Positions 7,225 to 16,964 of a DNA stretch of 64,000 nt are shown in pieces. Position 1 is the first letter of the stretch; each line of letters starts with the position of its first letter. This DNA comes from Ruegeria halocynthiae (GTDB lineage: Bacteria; Pseudomonadota; Alphaproteobacteria; Rhodobacterales; Rhodobacteraceae), in NCBI RefSeq assembly GCF_900106805.1, contig NZ_FNNP01000001.1, positions 124,001 to 188,000 of the forward strand, given 5' to 3'. Position numbers and translations under genes: made by a program. Under the pieces are notes generated by a model that made no database searches, was not told the DNA's origin, and was given only the letters and a program-made list of their open reading frames with translations.

Positions 7225-8736
7225 TTACGAACTCAGCTTCTTGCTGATCAATTCGTTAACGGCCTTCGGATTGGCCTTGCCACCGGTGGCCTTCATCACC
7301 TGACCAACGAACCAGCCGGCCAGTTTCGGGTTTACCTTGGCCTTCTCAACCTGCGCCGGGTTGGCCGCGATGATCTCGTCCAAAGCGGCCTCGATCGCAC
7401 CGGTATCGGTCACCTGTTTCATGCCGCGTTCTTCGACGATCTGCGCCGGATTACCACCTTCGGTGTAAACGATTTCGAACAGGTCTTTGGCGATCTTGCC
7501 CGAGATCGCATCCGAGGCGATCAGGTCGATGATTCCACCTAATTGCGCAGGTGAAACCGGCGACTCGGTGATGTCATGGTCTTCTTTTTTCAGGCGGCCA
7601 AACAGCTCGTTGATCACCCAGTTCGCGGCCAGTTTGCCGCCACGACCTTTGGCAACTTCTTCGAAATAAGCGGCCGACTCGACCTCGGCAGTCAGGACTG
7701 AGGCATCATAGTCGGTCAAACCAAACTCGCTGATAAAGCGAGATTTTTTGGCGTCCGGCAGCTCTGGCAGCTTGGCGGCAATATCGTCCACCCATGCCTG
7801 TTCGATTTCCAGCGGCAGCAAATCGGGGTCGGGGAAATAGCGGTAATCATGCGCTTCTTCCTTGGACCGCATCGAGCGTGTTTCGCCCTTGTCCGGGTCA
7901 TACAGGCGGGTTTCCTGATCGACCTTGCCACCCGCTTCGACGATGGCGATCTGACGGCGCGCTTCGACCTCAATCGCTTGCTGGATGAACCGCATCGAGT
8001 TCATGTTCTTGATCTCGCAGCGCGTACCCAGATGTGAAAAGTCCTGTGTTTCCTGATACTTCTCGTATGTGCCCGGCAAACAGATCGAGACGTTCACGTC
8101 CGCCCGCAGGTTACCGTTCTGCATGTTGCCGTCGCAGGTGCCCAGATACCGCAGGATCTGACGCAGCTTGACGATATAGGCGGCGGCCTCTTCGGGACCG
8201 CGAATATCGGGGCGCGAAACGATCTCCATCAGGCAAACACCTGTCCGGTTCAGGTCCACGAAAGACATATGCGGGTCCATGTCGTGGATCGATTTGCCTG
8301 CGTCCTGCTCCATATGGATGCGTTCGATCCGCACCATGCGTGCGGTGCCGTCGCCCATTTCGACCAGTACTTCGCCTTCGCCTACAATAGGCTGATAAAG
8401 CTGAGAAATCTGGTAACCTTGCGGCAAGTCAGGGTAGAAATAGTTCTTGCGATCAAAGGCCGATTTCAGGTTGATTTCTGCCTTCAAGCCCAACCCGGTG
8501 CGCACCGCCTGTTCAATGCAATATTCGTTGATCACCGGCAGCATCCCCGGCATTGCCGCGTCAACGAAGGCCACGTTCGAGTTTGGCTCGGCCCCGAATT
8601 GGGTCGATGCGCCCGAGAACAGCTTGGCATTGGATGAGACCTGAGCGTGCACCTCCATCCCGATTACCAGTTCCCAATCGTGCTTGGCCCCGGCAATGGT
8701 TTTGGGTTTGGGCATTTCGTATGTCAGGTCGAGCAT
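7225..8736 (-). CDS. gatB: aspartyl/glutamyl-tRNA(Asn/Gln) amidotransferase subunit B
   Basis: GatB is the kinase/transamidase subunit of GatCAB, which converts Glu-tRNA(Gln) and Asp-tRNA(Asn) to their amidated forms. The family signatures are clear: [12 protein letters not shown] at the start, [22 protein letters not shown] text ([18 protein letters not shown]), [15 protein letters not shown] and a C-terminal YqeY-like tail domain ([20 protein letters not shown]). I placed the start at the ATG at 8736 because GAGG lies six bases before it; an upstream in-frame ATG at 8748 lacks such a site. gatA and gatC are not adjacent, so the complex is encoded at separate loci. Confidence 0.95.
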   Translation of the reverse strand: MLDLTYEMPKPKTIAGAKHDWELVIGMEVHAQVSSNAKLFSGASTQFGAEPNSNVAFVDAAMPGMLPVINEYCIEQAVRTGLGLKAEINLKSAFDRKNYFYPDLPQGYQISQLYQPIVGEGEVLVEMGDGTARMVRIERIHMEQDAGKSIHDMDPHMSFVDLNRTGVCLMEIVSRPDIRGPEEAAAYIVKLRQILRYLGTCDGNMQNGNLRADVNVSICLPGTYEKYQETQDFSHLGTRCEIKNMNSMRFIQQAIEVEARRQIAIVEAGGKVDQETRLYDPDKGETRSMRSKEEAHDYRYFPDPDLLPLEIEQAWVDDIAAKLPELPDAKKSRFISEFGLTDYDASVLTAEVESAAYFEEVAKGRGGKLAANWVINELFGRLKKEDHDITESPVSPAQLGGIIDLIASDAISGKIAKDLFEIVYTEGGNPAQIVEERGMKQVTDTGAIEAALDEIIAANPAQVEKAKVNPKLAGWFVGQVMKATGGKANPKAVNELISKKLSS

Positions 8737-8803
8737 GGCGCGCCTCATATCCGCAGAAGTCTAAGCCTGCGTATTAGGCCCGGCGCGCCAAAGGAGCAAG
8801 GGG

Positions 8804-10063
8804 TTAGTTCCCCGAGAACTGCAACCCGGTCGGGGTGAAGGTCACGCTCTGACCGCTGTGCAGTTCTTCACGCAGCAAGTTGGCAATGGCGCGCAGCGCG
8901 TCGCGGCGGCCACGGGCGGCGAAACGCTCGGCCGAGTTGACGCGCAGACTGTTGTTGAACCCGTTCGCCGCATGGGCCCAGATCAGGGGGTGCAGCTCAG
9001 TCAGGTGGTCGCGGATCAGCCAGTCCGCTGCTGCGCAAATCTGTTCGCGTGCGGTATCGGCGCTCGGGTTTTGACCCATTCGGTTCTGCAGTGTGACAGA
9101 GCAGTACGCCGCCAGCAGATTGATTGTCTGCTGATCGGGTCGACGCGTAACAATGTCGCGCAGACCTTCCAGAAAATATTCGACATCGACACGCGCGCAG
9201 GCCTCGTCATCCAGGGCGATGGCGTCGAACTGAACCCAGGTGTAACCGCCCGCGCCCCAGGTTTTCTGGGTCCGCGCGGCGTTGCGCAGGGCCTGAACTT
9301 CTAGCTCTTCATAACTGCCGAACCAGCGCGGCAGCAGGTGGCTGCCCATCGCACGCATATGGCGATGGTTCTGAGGCTCCAGCGTGATCAGCGCCTCATA
9401 CTTGTCAGAGACGCGGGTTCGCGGGGTGATGTGACCCGCCAGCAAGGCGCAATCAGCCGCAGCAATTGCGGGGCTATCCGGCATCGCCGCACGGCATCCG
9501 GGCAGCAAGGCAGCAGCGCGGTCGAAATGTGCTGTACAACGGGATTGATGAAGCGGCGGCAGGGCTTCGGGATGCGCCGTTCCACGCCAGGCCCAGGCCA
9601 GATCGATATGGGCCAGTGCCACCACCAACGCGATCATGGGATCGTTGCGGTGGTTTTGGATTTCACCTTCCAGCTCGGAAATCCCACCCAAAAGATCATA
9701 GTCACAAACCGCTTTGTAGTCTGATAGCGCATGTTCCGCCGCCAATACGACATCTGAACGTGCGCCAAATGCCAGCAAGTCTGTAAGAGGCTGTCCGCAG
9801 GGCGTGGTTTTGCGCGCCTCGTCCGCCTCGCGCATCTCGTGGGAAAGCTGGGCCCACATATCCTGCCGCGCCAGATGGCGGCCACGCTCGATCACACGAT
9901 GCCCGATCACATCATTCGCATCTGTTTCGGCGACAGGGATGTTCAATTGCCCCGATGCAACAAGCCACGCCGTGGCATCAGCAACGGACGCAGGCAGAGG
10001 CGTACGGGCGGGATCAGAAAAACCGAAAAAACGGGCGGCAAAAGCCTCTAAGGACCAAAACAT
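8804..10063 (-). CDS. hypothetical protein (419 aa)
   Basis: I do not recognise this family. The protein is soluble, Ala- and Arg-rich and mostly helical, with stretches resembling TPR-like helical hairpins (DPMIALVVALAHIDLAWAW, HFDRAAALLPGCRAAM). There is no signal peptide from the ATG at 10063; a longer start at 10123 (TTG) would add 20 residues of unlikely sequence. It ends 67 bases before the gatB start region, follows pepN and a small membrane protein in the same direction, and may be the last gene of that group. Helical-repeat architecture suggests protein-protein contacts, but the role is unknown. Confidence 0.65.
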   Translation of the reverse strand: MFWSLEAFAARFFGFSDPARTPLPASVADATAWLVASGQLNIPVAETDANDVIGHRVIERGRHLARQDMWAQLSHEMREADEARKTTPCGQPLTDLLAFGARSDVVLAAEHALSDYKAVCDYDLLGGISELEGEIQNHRNDPMIALVVALAHIDLAWAWRGTAHPEALPPLHQSRCTAHFDRAAALLPGCRAAMPDSPAIAAADCALLAGHITPRTRVSDKYEALITLEPQNHRHMRAMGSHLLPRWFGSYEELEVQALRNAARTQKTWGAGGYTWVQFDAIALDDEACARVDVEYFLEGLRDIVTRRPDQQTINLLAAYCSVTLQNRMGQNPSADTAREQICAAADWLIRDHLTELHPLIWAHAANGFNNSLRVNSAERFAARGRRDALRAIANLLREELHSGQSVTFTPTGLQFSGN

Positions 10064-10189
10064 GGCAAAACTCGAACTGGAAAAAACATGTAACCCGCTC
10101 AGTTTGCCAAAAACTGCACTCAAATCAAGTGCGCATCACCCTAGGCCCGAGAATCCGATGCCAATAAGGTGCTGAATCCATGAATCGTT

Positions 10190-10618
10190 TCAAAAAACCG
10201 TAAAATGATGACGTTCGACTGCGAATCCTGCCTGATTCAGGACCTCTTCGAACTGCCTGTGCGGCGGCAGCGACTCATCTGGCAACCGCAGGCGCTTGTC
10301 AGATTTCAGTATCGCCGAAACGCGTACCGAAAAATCCCATCGGGTGTCGAACCGGAATCGATCAACCTCGGATAGTTTGAGTTCACCCTGACGCTGGCCA
10401 CTGTGCCAACGCAGGGTGTCATCGGTCAGTTCCATGCCCGCGCTCGTGTCTTTGAAGAAATCCCATAGCGCGGGCACAGTGGTCAGGGCCAGCACAGCCA
10501 TCAGCCACCAGACCGCATCCAGCAGGATGATCATTCCGATCAGCGCCGCGTAGATGCCGATCAGGATCAAAATTGTGCGCTGGTTGCGATTTTGGCGAAC
10601 GAAACGGAACGGTGTCAT
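10190..10618 (-). CDS. small membrane protein coupled to pepN (142 aa)
   Basis: This protein has two adjacent hydrophobic segments at about residues 15-50 (ILILIGIYAALIGMIILLD and WWLMAVLALTTVPALWDFF), then a soluble domain of about 90 residues with strand-like pattern. Its ATG overlaps the pepN TGA, so it is translationally coupled to the aminopeptidase gene. The architecture resembles PH-domain-like or YcxB-like membrane proteins, but no diagnostic motif is visible. No function can be assigned. Confidence 0.7.
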   Translation of the reverse strand: MTPFRFVRQNRNQRTILILIGIYAALIGMIILLDAVWWLMAVLALTTVPALWDFFKDTSAGMELTDDTLRWHSGQRQGELKLSEVDRFRFDTRWDFSVRVSAILKSDKRLRLPDESLPPHRQFEEVLNQAGFAVERHHFTVF

Positions 10619-13167
10619 GCGCCGAGGATGCGCGAGACCATTTCGGTCGTGTCCCGCGACAGGTCGGGTGTATTGGAAATACGGGTCAGTTGCACGCGTA
10701 TCAGCTCTTGCCGGTCGGAGTCATACCGCTTCCAGGTCTGGAACGCGCTGCACATCCGGGCGGTGGTTTGCGGATTCACCGGATCCAGCCGGATCAGCCA
10801 ATCGGCCAGCAGCGCATAGCCCGCTCCGTCCGCCTGATGGAAGCCCGCATGGCTGCCGACCAGGGACCCCATCAACGCACGGAAGCGATTGGGGTTTTTC
10901 CAATTGAAATCAGTGTGCTCGGTCAATCTGTGTGCGGTCTCAACCGTTTTGTCAGGTCCGGTCATCGAGACCTGAAGGGCGAACCATTTGTCCATGACCA
11001 AACGGTCATGCTGCCATTGATCGTAGAAGCCCGCTAATTCTGCTTCACCTTTGCCAGCGCGCAGCAGGCAAGACAGGGCAGTCAGTTGCAGGGTCATATT
11101 ATCAGCGCGTGTATAGCCTTCGGCCGCCATGAGACCGCCGTCCAGCCGCGAGGTCAGGGCCAGTGCCGCGCCACCCAAGGCCCGTTTGCCCGATTGCTCG
11201 GCGTCCGGTTGGTAAGGTGCATCCACCAGCGTTTCACTGTGGAGCCGGGGCAGCAGGTCTTGAACATGCTGGGCCGTAGCTTGCCGCAGGGTTTCAACCG
11301 CCCTCCATATCGCCATCGGGTCGGGGGTGATGCCTTTGTCATGCAGCGCAGTCGCCAGTTCCGATTGCGTCGGCAGGCCCAGCATCAGCGCGCGATAGGC
11401 TGGATCCAAAGCCTTGTCCCGCAACACCGCCTGCAAGCCGTCAAGATAGTCGGCGTCCGGCGTTGCCTCATCGGTAATCATACGTAGCAGGGTATCTTCG
11501 GCCAGTGAGCGCCCCGCTTGCCAGCGATTGAACGCATCGGTGTCATGGGCCAACAGGAAGGCGCGCTCGGCATTTGTGGGTTCGTGTTCAAGGATCACGG
11601 GGGCCGAAAAATCCCGCAGGATCGAGGGCACGGGTTTGGCCGCAAGGCCAGTGAAGGTAAAGCTCTGCTCGGCTTCGGTCAGTTCGAACACCTCGGTGGC
11701 GCGTACCTCATCGCCGTTTGGGCCAAGCAGGCCCACTGCGACAGGAATGACCTGAGATCGCTTGTCCTCCTGTCCCGGCGTCGGCTCGGTGCGTTGGCTG
11801 AGCGTCAGGGTATACGTGCCATCGTTCCACTTTTCGGCAACCGAGACGCGCGGAGTGCCCGACTGGCTGTACCAGCGTTTGAACTGGCTCAGATCGCGGC
11901 CCGTGGTGTCTTCGAACACCTTGAGCCAGTCTTCAATCGTGCAGGCCTGCCCATCATGGCGTTCGAAATAGAGGTCCAGTGCTTTCGCATAGGCCTCATC
12001 CCCGACCAGCCGTTTCAGCATCCCGATCACCTCAGCGCCTTTCTCATAGACGGTTGAGGTGTAGAAGTTGTTGATTTCCTGAAAACTCTCGGGCCGTACC
12101 GGGTGCGACAAGGGTCCATTGTCCTCGGGGAACTGCCGCGCGCGCAGGTCGATGGCATCGTGGATACGCTTCACCGGGGCCGAGCGCATGTCCGAGGTGA
12201 ACTGCGCATCGCGGAACACGGTCAGGCCCTCTTTCAGACACAGCTGGAACCAGTCGCGGCAGGTGATCCGGTTGCCGGTCCAGTTGTGGAAATATTCGTG
12301 CGCGATGATCGCCTCGATCCGTTCGAAGTTCATATCGGTCGAGGTTTCGGGGCTGGCGAGAACAGCAGAAGAGTTGAAAATGTTCAGCCCCTTGTTCTCC
12401 ATCGCGCCCATGTTGAAATCGTCAACGGCCACGATGTTGAACACGTCCAGATCGTATTCGCGGCCATAAACGTCCTCGTCCCATTTCATTGATTTCTTCA
12501 ACGCCTCCATGCCGAAAGCGCACTTGCCCTCATCACCCGGACGGACCCAGAGGTTCAGTTCGACGTCACGGCCGGATTTGGTGGTGAACTGGCCGGGATG
12601 GGCGATCAGCTCTCCGGCGACCAGTGCGAACAGATAGGCGGGTTTGGGCCAGGGATCGATCCATTCGGCCCAGCCATCGCCCTGACCCGATGGGTTGCCG
12701 TTGGATAGAAGCACTGGAAGGTCACCGTTGATACGCACGGTGAACGTCGACATCACATCGGGGCGGTCGGGGTAGTAAGTGATCTTGCGAAAGCCTTCGG
12801 CCTCGCATTGGGTGCAGTACATGCCGTTCGACATATAAAGCCCTTCAAGCGCGGTGTTGTTGCCGGGATCAATCTCGACCACGGCCTCCCAAACGAAGGG
12901 AGCGTCAGGAGCGGCAGCAGTGAGTCCTTCGGCGGTGACGTCGGGCGTGATCACGACGCCATCAATCGCCGCGCGGATCAGGTTCAGCTGTTCGCCGTGC
13001 AAAAAGAATGTGCGATCCGTGGCGTCGGGGTTCGGACGGAATTTGATACGAGAGGTCACGCGTGTGGCATTCGGGGCCAGATCAAAGGTCAGATGCACGC
13101 TGTCCACCAAGTAGCCGAACGGGGTGTAGTCTTTCAGATAGATCGTGGTGGGGGCGGCGTCGCGCAT
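10615..13167 (-). CDS. pepN: aminopeptidase N (M1 zinc metallopeptidase)
   Basis: This is a cytoplasmic broad-specificity aminopeptidase of about 850 residues, the usual PepN size. The substrate-binding GAMENKG motif and the zinc motif HEYFHNW followed by a downstream Glu (LKEGLTVFRD) are intact. N-terminal strands (TIYLKDYTPFGYLVD, TFDLAPNATRV) and the long C-terminal helical domain follow the gammaproteobacterial PepN plan. I chose the ATG at 13167 because AGG lies at good spacing before it; ATGs at 13179 and 13227 are also in frame. A small membrane protein gene overlaps its stop. It diverges from glcB. Confidence 0.94.
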   Translation of the reverse strand: MRDAAPTTIYLKDYTPFGYLVDSVHLTFDLAPNATRVTSRIKFRPNPDATDRTFFLHGEQLNLIRAAIDGVVITPDVTAEGLTAAAPDAPFVWEAVVEIDPGNNTALEGLYMSNGMYCTQCEAEGFRKITYYPDRPDVMSTFTVRINGDLPVLLSNGNPSGQGDGWAEWIDPWPKPAYLFALVAGELIAHPGQFTTKSGRDVELNLWVRPGDEGKCAFGMEALKKSMKWDEDVYGREYDLDVFNIVAVDDFNMGAMENKGLNIFNSSAVLASPETSTDMNFERIEAIIAHEYFHNWTGNRITCRDWFQLCLKEGLTVFRDAQFTSDMRSAPVKRIHDAIDLRARQFPEDNGPLSHPVRPESFQEINNFYTSTVYEKGAEVIGMLKRLVGDEAYAKALDLYFERHDGQACTIEDWLKVFEDTTGRDLSQFKRWYSQSGTPRVSVAEKWNDGTYTLTLSQRTEPTPGQEDKRSQVIPVAVGLLGPNGDEVRATEVFELTEAEQSFTFTGLAAKPVPSILRDFSAPVILEHEPTNAERAFLLAHDTDAFNRWQAGRSLAEDTLLRMITDEATPDADYLDGLQAVLRDKALDPAYRALMLGLPTQSELATALHDKGITPDPMAIWRAVETLRQATAQHVQDLLPRLHSETLVDAPYQPDAEQSGKRALGGAALALTSRLDGGLMAAEGYTRADNMTLQLTALSCLLRAGKGEAELAGFYDQWQHDRLVMDKWFALQVSMTGPDKTVETAHRLTEHTDFNWKNPNRFRALMGSLVGSHAGFHQADGAGYALLADWLIRLDPVNPQTTARMCSAFQTWKRYDSDRQELIRVQLTRISNTPDLSRDTTEMVSRILGA

Positions 13168-13253
13168 CGGGGGCCTCATTATCTGGGAATCTGGCGCGAC
13201 GTTAGGGGCTTCGCGCTGGCGCCGCAACCGACGCGCCGTCGACTTCCCCGATT

Positions 13254-13266
13254 CGAAACAGTTTCG
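13254..13266. promoter_or_regulatory. CGAAACAGTTTCG palindrome between pepN and glcB
   Basis: A perfect 6-1-6 inverted repeat sits in the 205-base divergent intergenic region, about 107 bases upstream of the glcB start. A related TTCGAAAAC lies 18 bases further on. It could be an operator controlling malate synthase. No regulator gene is adjacent, so the assignment is tentative. Confidence 0.35.
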
Positions 13267-13372
13267 CGTTGGTTCGAAAACTCCGAACGCAGGGACATAA
13301 GTTGCCTATCGGAAACGAACGCCCTAATTGATGGGCGCATACAATGGCACACAATCGTAGGGGATTCGGAAT

Positions 13373-15508
13373 ATGAGCAGCAGAGAGACCCGAAGCGGGC
13401 TGCAAATCGACCCGGTTCTGGTGGACTTCATCGAACGGAAGGCACTGCCGGGCACAGAGATTACGGCAAACCTGTTCTGGTCGGGTCTGGAGCGTTTGGT
13501 GAACGAGCTGGGGCCGAAGAACCGCGCACTGCTGGAAAAACGTGCTGATATTCAGGGCCGAATCGATGGCTGGCACGCGGCGCGGCGGGGCCTTGCCATT
13601 GATGCAGGTGAATACCAATCGTTCCTGCGCGAGATCGGTTATTTGGTGGATGCTGGCAGTGATTTCGAAATCGAGACCACAAATGTTGACCCTGAAATCG
13701 CACAAACCCCAGGCCCGCAGCTTGTTGTGCCGATCACCAACGCACGCTTTGCGCTGAACGCGGCGAATGCACGTTGGGGCAGTATGTATGATGCGCTTTA
13801 TGGAACGGATGCGCTGGGCGATTTGCCGACGGGCAAAGCCTATGACACGGAACGCGGCGCTCGGGTTGTTGCATGGGCCAAGGCCTTTCTGGATCAGGCC
13901 GTACCGCTGGCCTTCGGGTCGTGGGCGGATGTGTCCGGGTTGGGCGTTCAGGACGGCGCGCTGATGCCGACCTTGGCTGATGCGTCTCAATTCGCAGGGT
14001 ATGGCGGTGCGCCTGAGAAGCCGGAATTCGTGATGCTGCGCAACAATGGTTTACACATCCAGATCAGGGTTGATGAGCATAGCGTGATTGGCGCGACTGA
14101 TCCTGCGGGCATCGCCGATGTACGTCTGGAATCCGCCCTCTCGACCATCATGGATTGTGAAGATTCTGTCGCCTGTGTCGATGCTTCTGACAAGGTGTTG
14201 GCCTATGGAAACTGGCTGGGTCTGATGGCTGGTGACCTGACCGAAGAGGTTACGAAGGGCGGCACCACATTCACCCGAAAGCTTGCACCGGATCTGGCTT
14301 ATACAGCACCCGATGGCGCACAGGCGACGATCAAGGGCCGGTCGCTGATGCTGGTGCGCAATGTGGGTCACCTGATGACCAACCCGGCCGTGTTGGATTC
14401 CGAGGGGCGTGAGATTGGTGAGGGGCTGATGGATGCGCTCTGCACTACACTGATCGCCATACATGATCTGCAGTGCGAGGGCGGGAACTCGATCAAAGGA
14501 TCTGTCTATGTGGTCAAACCCAAGATGCACGGGCCCGAAGAGGTTGCATTCGCGGTCGAGATTTTTGATATGGTCGAGGATATTCTGGGCCTGCCGCGCA
14601 ACACCGTGAAGCTGGGGATCATGGACGAAGAGAGGCGCACATCGGCCAACCTCAAGGAATGTATCCGCGCTGCGAAATCGCGCGTGGCTTTCATCAATAC
14701 TGGCTTTCTGGACCGGACAGGGGATGAGATCCATACCTCAATGGAGGCGGGGCCGATGCTGCCCAAGGGCGATATCAAGGACACGCCATGGATTGCCTCC
14801 TATGAGGACAGGAATGTCGATATCGGTCTGGCCTGTGGCCTTAAAGGTAAGGCGCAGATCGGTAAAGGGATGTGGGCGATGCCGGATCGGATGCAGGATA
14901 TGCTGGCGATCAAGATCGGCCACCCGCAATCAGGTGCGACCTGCGCCTGGGTGCCGTCGCCCACCGCCGCAACACTGCACGCGACGCATTATCACAAGGT
15001 CGACGTGCTGGCGCGACAGGCCGAATTGGCCGCAGGCGGTGCTCGGGGTACGCTGGATGATCTGTTGACCCCGCCGTTGTTGGCGGGGCGTAACCTTAGC
15101 GCCGAAGAGATCGCTCGTGAAATTGACAACAACGCCCAAGGCATTCTGGGCTATGTGGTGCGCTGGATTGATCAGGGGGTTGGCTGTTCGAAAGTGCTGG
15201 ATATCAATGATATTGGCCTGATGGAGGACCGCGCGACGTGTCGGATTTCGTCACAGGCGCTGGCCAACTGGCTGCATCATGACCTGATCAGTCAGGAGCA
15301 GGTGATGGCGGCGCTTCAGAAAATGGCTGCGGTGGTGGATCGTCAAAACGAAGGTGACCCGGCCTATCAGCCGATGGCTCCGGGTTTTGACGGTTTTGCT
15401 TTTCAAGCGGCTTGCGATCTGGTGTTCCGGGGACGTATGCAGCCTTCGGGTTATACTGAACCGGTGCTGCACGCCCGCCGTTTGGAAATGAAGGCGAGCC
15501 TGAGCTAG
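13373..15508 (+). CDS. glcB: malate synthase G
   Basis: Malate synthase G condenses glyoxylate with acetyl-CoA to malate, completing the glyoxylate bypass or glycolate use. The length of 711 residues identifies the single-chain G form rather than the shorter AceB type. Characteristic text includes [17 protein letters not shown], the active-site region [15 protein letters not shown] ([15 protein letters not shown]), RGLML-like [13 protein letters not shown], and [15 protein letters not shown] ([18 protein letters not shown]). The downstream neighbour resembles GlcG, which elsewhere accompanies glycolate genes. No isocitrate lyase is in view. Alphaproteobacteria of this group may use glcB with the ethylmalonyl-CoA pathway instead. 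Confidence 0.96.
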   Translation: MSSRETRSGLQIDPVLVDFIERKALPGTEITANLFWSGLERLVNELGPKNRALLEKRADIQGRIDGWHAARRGLAIDAGEYQSFLREIGYLVDAGSDFEIETTNVDPEIAQTPGPQLVVPITNARFALNAANARWGSMYDALYGTDALGDLPTGKAYDTERGARVVAWAKAFLDQAVPLAFGSWADVSGLGVQDGALMPTLADASQFAGYGGAPEKPEFVMLRNNGLHIQIRVDEHSVIGATDPAGIADVRLESALSTIMDCEDSVACVDASDKVLAYGNWLGLMAGDLTEEVTKGGTTFTRKLAPDLAYTAPDGAQATIKGRSLMLVRNVGHLMTNPAVLDSEGREIGEGLMDALCTTLIAIHDLQCEGGNSIKGSVYVVKPKMHGPEEVAFAVEIFDMVEDILGLPRNTVKLGIMDEERRTSANLKECIRAAKSRVAFINTGFLDRTGDEIHTSMEAGPMLPKGDIKDTPWIASYEDRNVDIGLACGLKGKAQIGKGMWAMPDRMQDMLAIKIGHPQSGATCAWVPSPTAATLHATHYHKVDVLARQAELAAGGARGTLDDLLTPPLLAGRNLSAEEIAREIDNNAQGILGYVVRWIDQGVGCSKVLDINDIGLMEDRATCRISSQALANWLHHDLISQEQVMAALQKMAAVVDRQNEGDPAYQPMAPGFDGFAFQAACDLVFRGRMQPSGYTEPVLHARRLEMKASLS

Positions 15509-15520
15509 CGGCAACGACGG

Positions 15521-15579
15521 GAACGAGGGGGCTGTCTGCCCCCTCGCGCTCCCCCGAAGGTATTTTTGGCCAGATGAAA
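15521..15579 (+). repeat. stem-loop plus GGTATTTTTGGCCAGATGAA-type intergenic repeat, copy 1
   Basis: CGAGGGGGC pairs with GCCCCCTCG around a five-base loop, followed by gctcccccgaa and the tail ggtatttttggccagatgaa (15559-15578). It follows the glcB stop by 12 bases, and its end runs into the AAAGGA ribosome-binding site of the next gene. Two further copies occur at 25431-25480 and 39096-39147. The stem-loop may terminate or process the glcB transcript. Confidence 0.75.
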
Positions 15580-15589
15580 GGAATCCGGC

Positions 15590-16015
15590 ATGGCAATTTC
15601 ATTGCGCAAGGCGCGTACCATTATTCGTAAAACGCTGGAAAAAGGGCGTGAGATGGAGTTGAAGCCTCTTTCGGTCGTGGTTCTGGATGCAGGCGGCCAT
15701 GTGATCGCTTTTGAGCGCGAAGATGGGGCTGCGCCGGGGCGGTTTGCAATTGCACATGGCAAAGCTTACGGGTCGGTGATGTTGGGGATGGCGGGTACTG
15801 CCCAGATGCAGCGGGCGGAAGGGCAGGCCTATTTCATGGCGGCGGTGAACGGAGTTTACGGCGGTCAGGTCATTCCGGTCCCGGGAGGTGTGTTACTGCG
15901 TGATCGCAAGGGTGCGGTGATCGGTGCCGTGGGTGTCACCGGCGATACTTCCGACAATGACGCCCAGGCCGCGCTGAAAGGTATCGAGACCGCCGGGCTG
16001 ATAGGCGAGATCTAA
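15590..16015 (+). CDS. GlcG/HbpS-like protein
   Basis: This 141-residue protein matches the GlcG/HbpS (DUF336) family: an N-terminal helix SLRKARTIIRKTLEKG, LSVVVLDAGGHVIAFERED near residue 28, the KAYGSVMLGMAG helix, and a C-terminal IGAVGVTGDTSDNDAQAALKGI segment. Members include haem-binding and cobalamin-accessory proteins and GlcG of glycolate operons; the exact role is not settled. Its position 80 bases downstream of malate synthase fits glycolate/glyoxylate metabolism. An AAAGGA site precedes the ATG. Confidence 0.85.
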   Translation: MAISLRKARTIIRKTLEKGREMELKPLSVVVLDAGGHVIAFEREDGAAPGRFAIAHGKAYGSVMLGMAGTAQMQRAEGQAYFMAAVNGVYGGQVIPVPGGVLLRDRKGAVIGAVGVTGDTSDNDAQAALKGIETAGLIGEI

Positions 16016-16149
16016 CTCTCTGGTTGAAATTCGCGGGTGGTGTGCGCGGCTGAACACGCGCTTGCGCTGCCATGCAGGGTCTGTGCCGTTGCGCGCGGCG
16101 CAGGCTGTCGATAGGTTTTGCGGAATACGAGCGAAACAAAGGACTTGGA

Positions 16150-16929
16150 ATGGCGCGCCCCGTCGTTGGAATTATCGGCAACTCTTACTTGATGAATGAT
16201 CAGTACCCAACCCATGCAGGTGGGACGATGAATTCAGACGCGGTATCCAACGTCTCTGATTGTCTGCCGCTGCTGATCCCCGCCGACCCGCGCTATGTTG
16301 CAGTCGAGGAGCTGCTTGAGGTCTGCGACGGGTTCCTTCTGACCGGTGGCCGGCCCAACGTCCACCCTGAGGAATACGGCGAACCCGCAACCGAGGCGCA
16401 TGGAGAGTTTGACCGTGCGCGCGATGCGATTACGCTGCCGCTGGTTCGGGCTTGTGCCGATCGGGGGCAGCCGTTCTTTGGCATATGCCGGGGGTTTCAG
16501 GAAGTAAACGTCGCCTTGGGCGGTACGCTATATCCCGAAATTCGCGATCTGCCGGGGCGTCAGAACCACCGGATGCCCCCAGACGGCTCATTGGAAGAGA
16601 AGTTCGCCCTGCGCCATGTTGTGACGCTGACTGAAGGCGGTGTATTCCATCGCGTGTTGGGCGCAGCTGAGGTGATGACCAACACTTTGCACGGACAAGG
16701 GATCAAAACGCTGGGCGAGAATGTCGTGATCGACGGTCACGCACCCGATGGCACGCCCGAGGCGATCTATGTCAAGGATGCGCCCGGCTTTACGCTTTCG
16801 GTCCAGTGGCATCCTGAATGGGATGCGGCAAACGATCCGGTCTCGCGCCCGCTGTTTCAGGCATTTGGACGAGCTGTATACGCTTGGGCCGAAAGGAATG
16901 AGGCGGCCCGTTTGCAGCGCATGGCCTGA
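16150..16929 (+). CDS. class I glutamine amidotransferase-like hydrolase (peptidase C26, PuuD-like)
   Basis: This family hydrolyses gamma-glutamyl bonds, as PuuD does for gamma-glutamyl-GABA in putrescine catabolism. The nucleophile Cys lies in FFGICRGFQEVNVALGG and the catalytic His in QWHPEW, followed by a Glu-containing segment. The N-terminus VVGIIGNSYLMNDQYPTHAGG is typical. I moved the start to the ATG at 16150, where AAGGA sits seven bases upstream; an upstream in-frame ATG at 16072 gives an unlikely Cys/Arg-rich leader. No other putrescine genes are near, so the substrate remains open. Confidence 0.85.
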   Translation: MARPVVGIIGNSYLMNDQYPTHAGGTMNSDAVSNVSDCLPLLIPADPRYVAVEELLEVCDGFLLTGGRPNVHPEEYGEPATEAHGEFDRARDAITLPLVRACADRGQPFFGICRGFQEVNVALGGTLYPEIRDLPGRQNHRMPPDGSLEEKFALRHVVTLTEGGVFHRVLGAAEVMTNTLHGQGIKTLGENVVIDGHAPDGTPEAIYVKDAPGFTLSVQWHPEWDAANDPVSRPLFQAFGRAVYAWAERNEAARLQRMA

Positions 16930-16964
16930 GGTCTGGCCCGGCACCGCGCCGGACCAGTGGCAAA

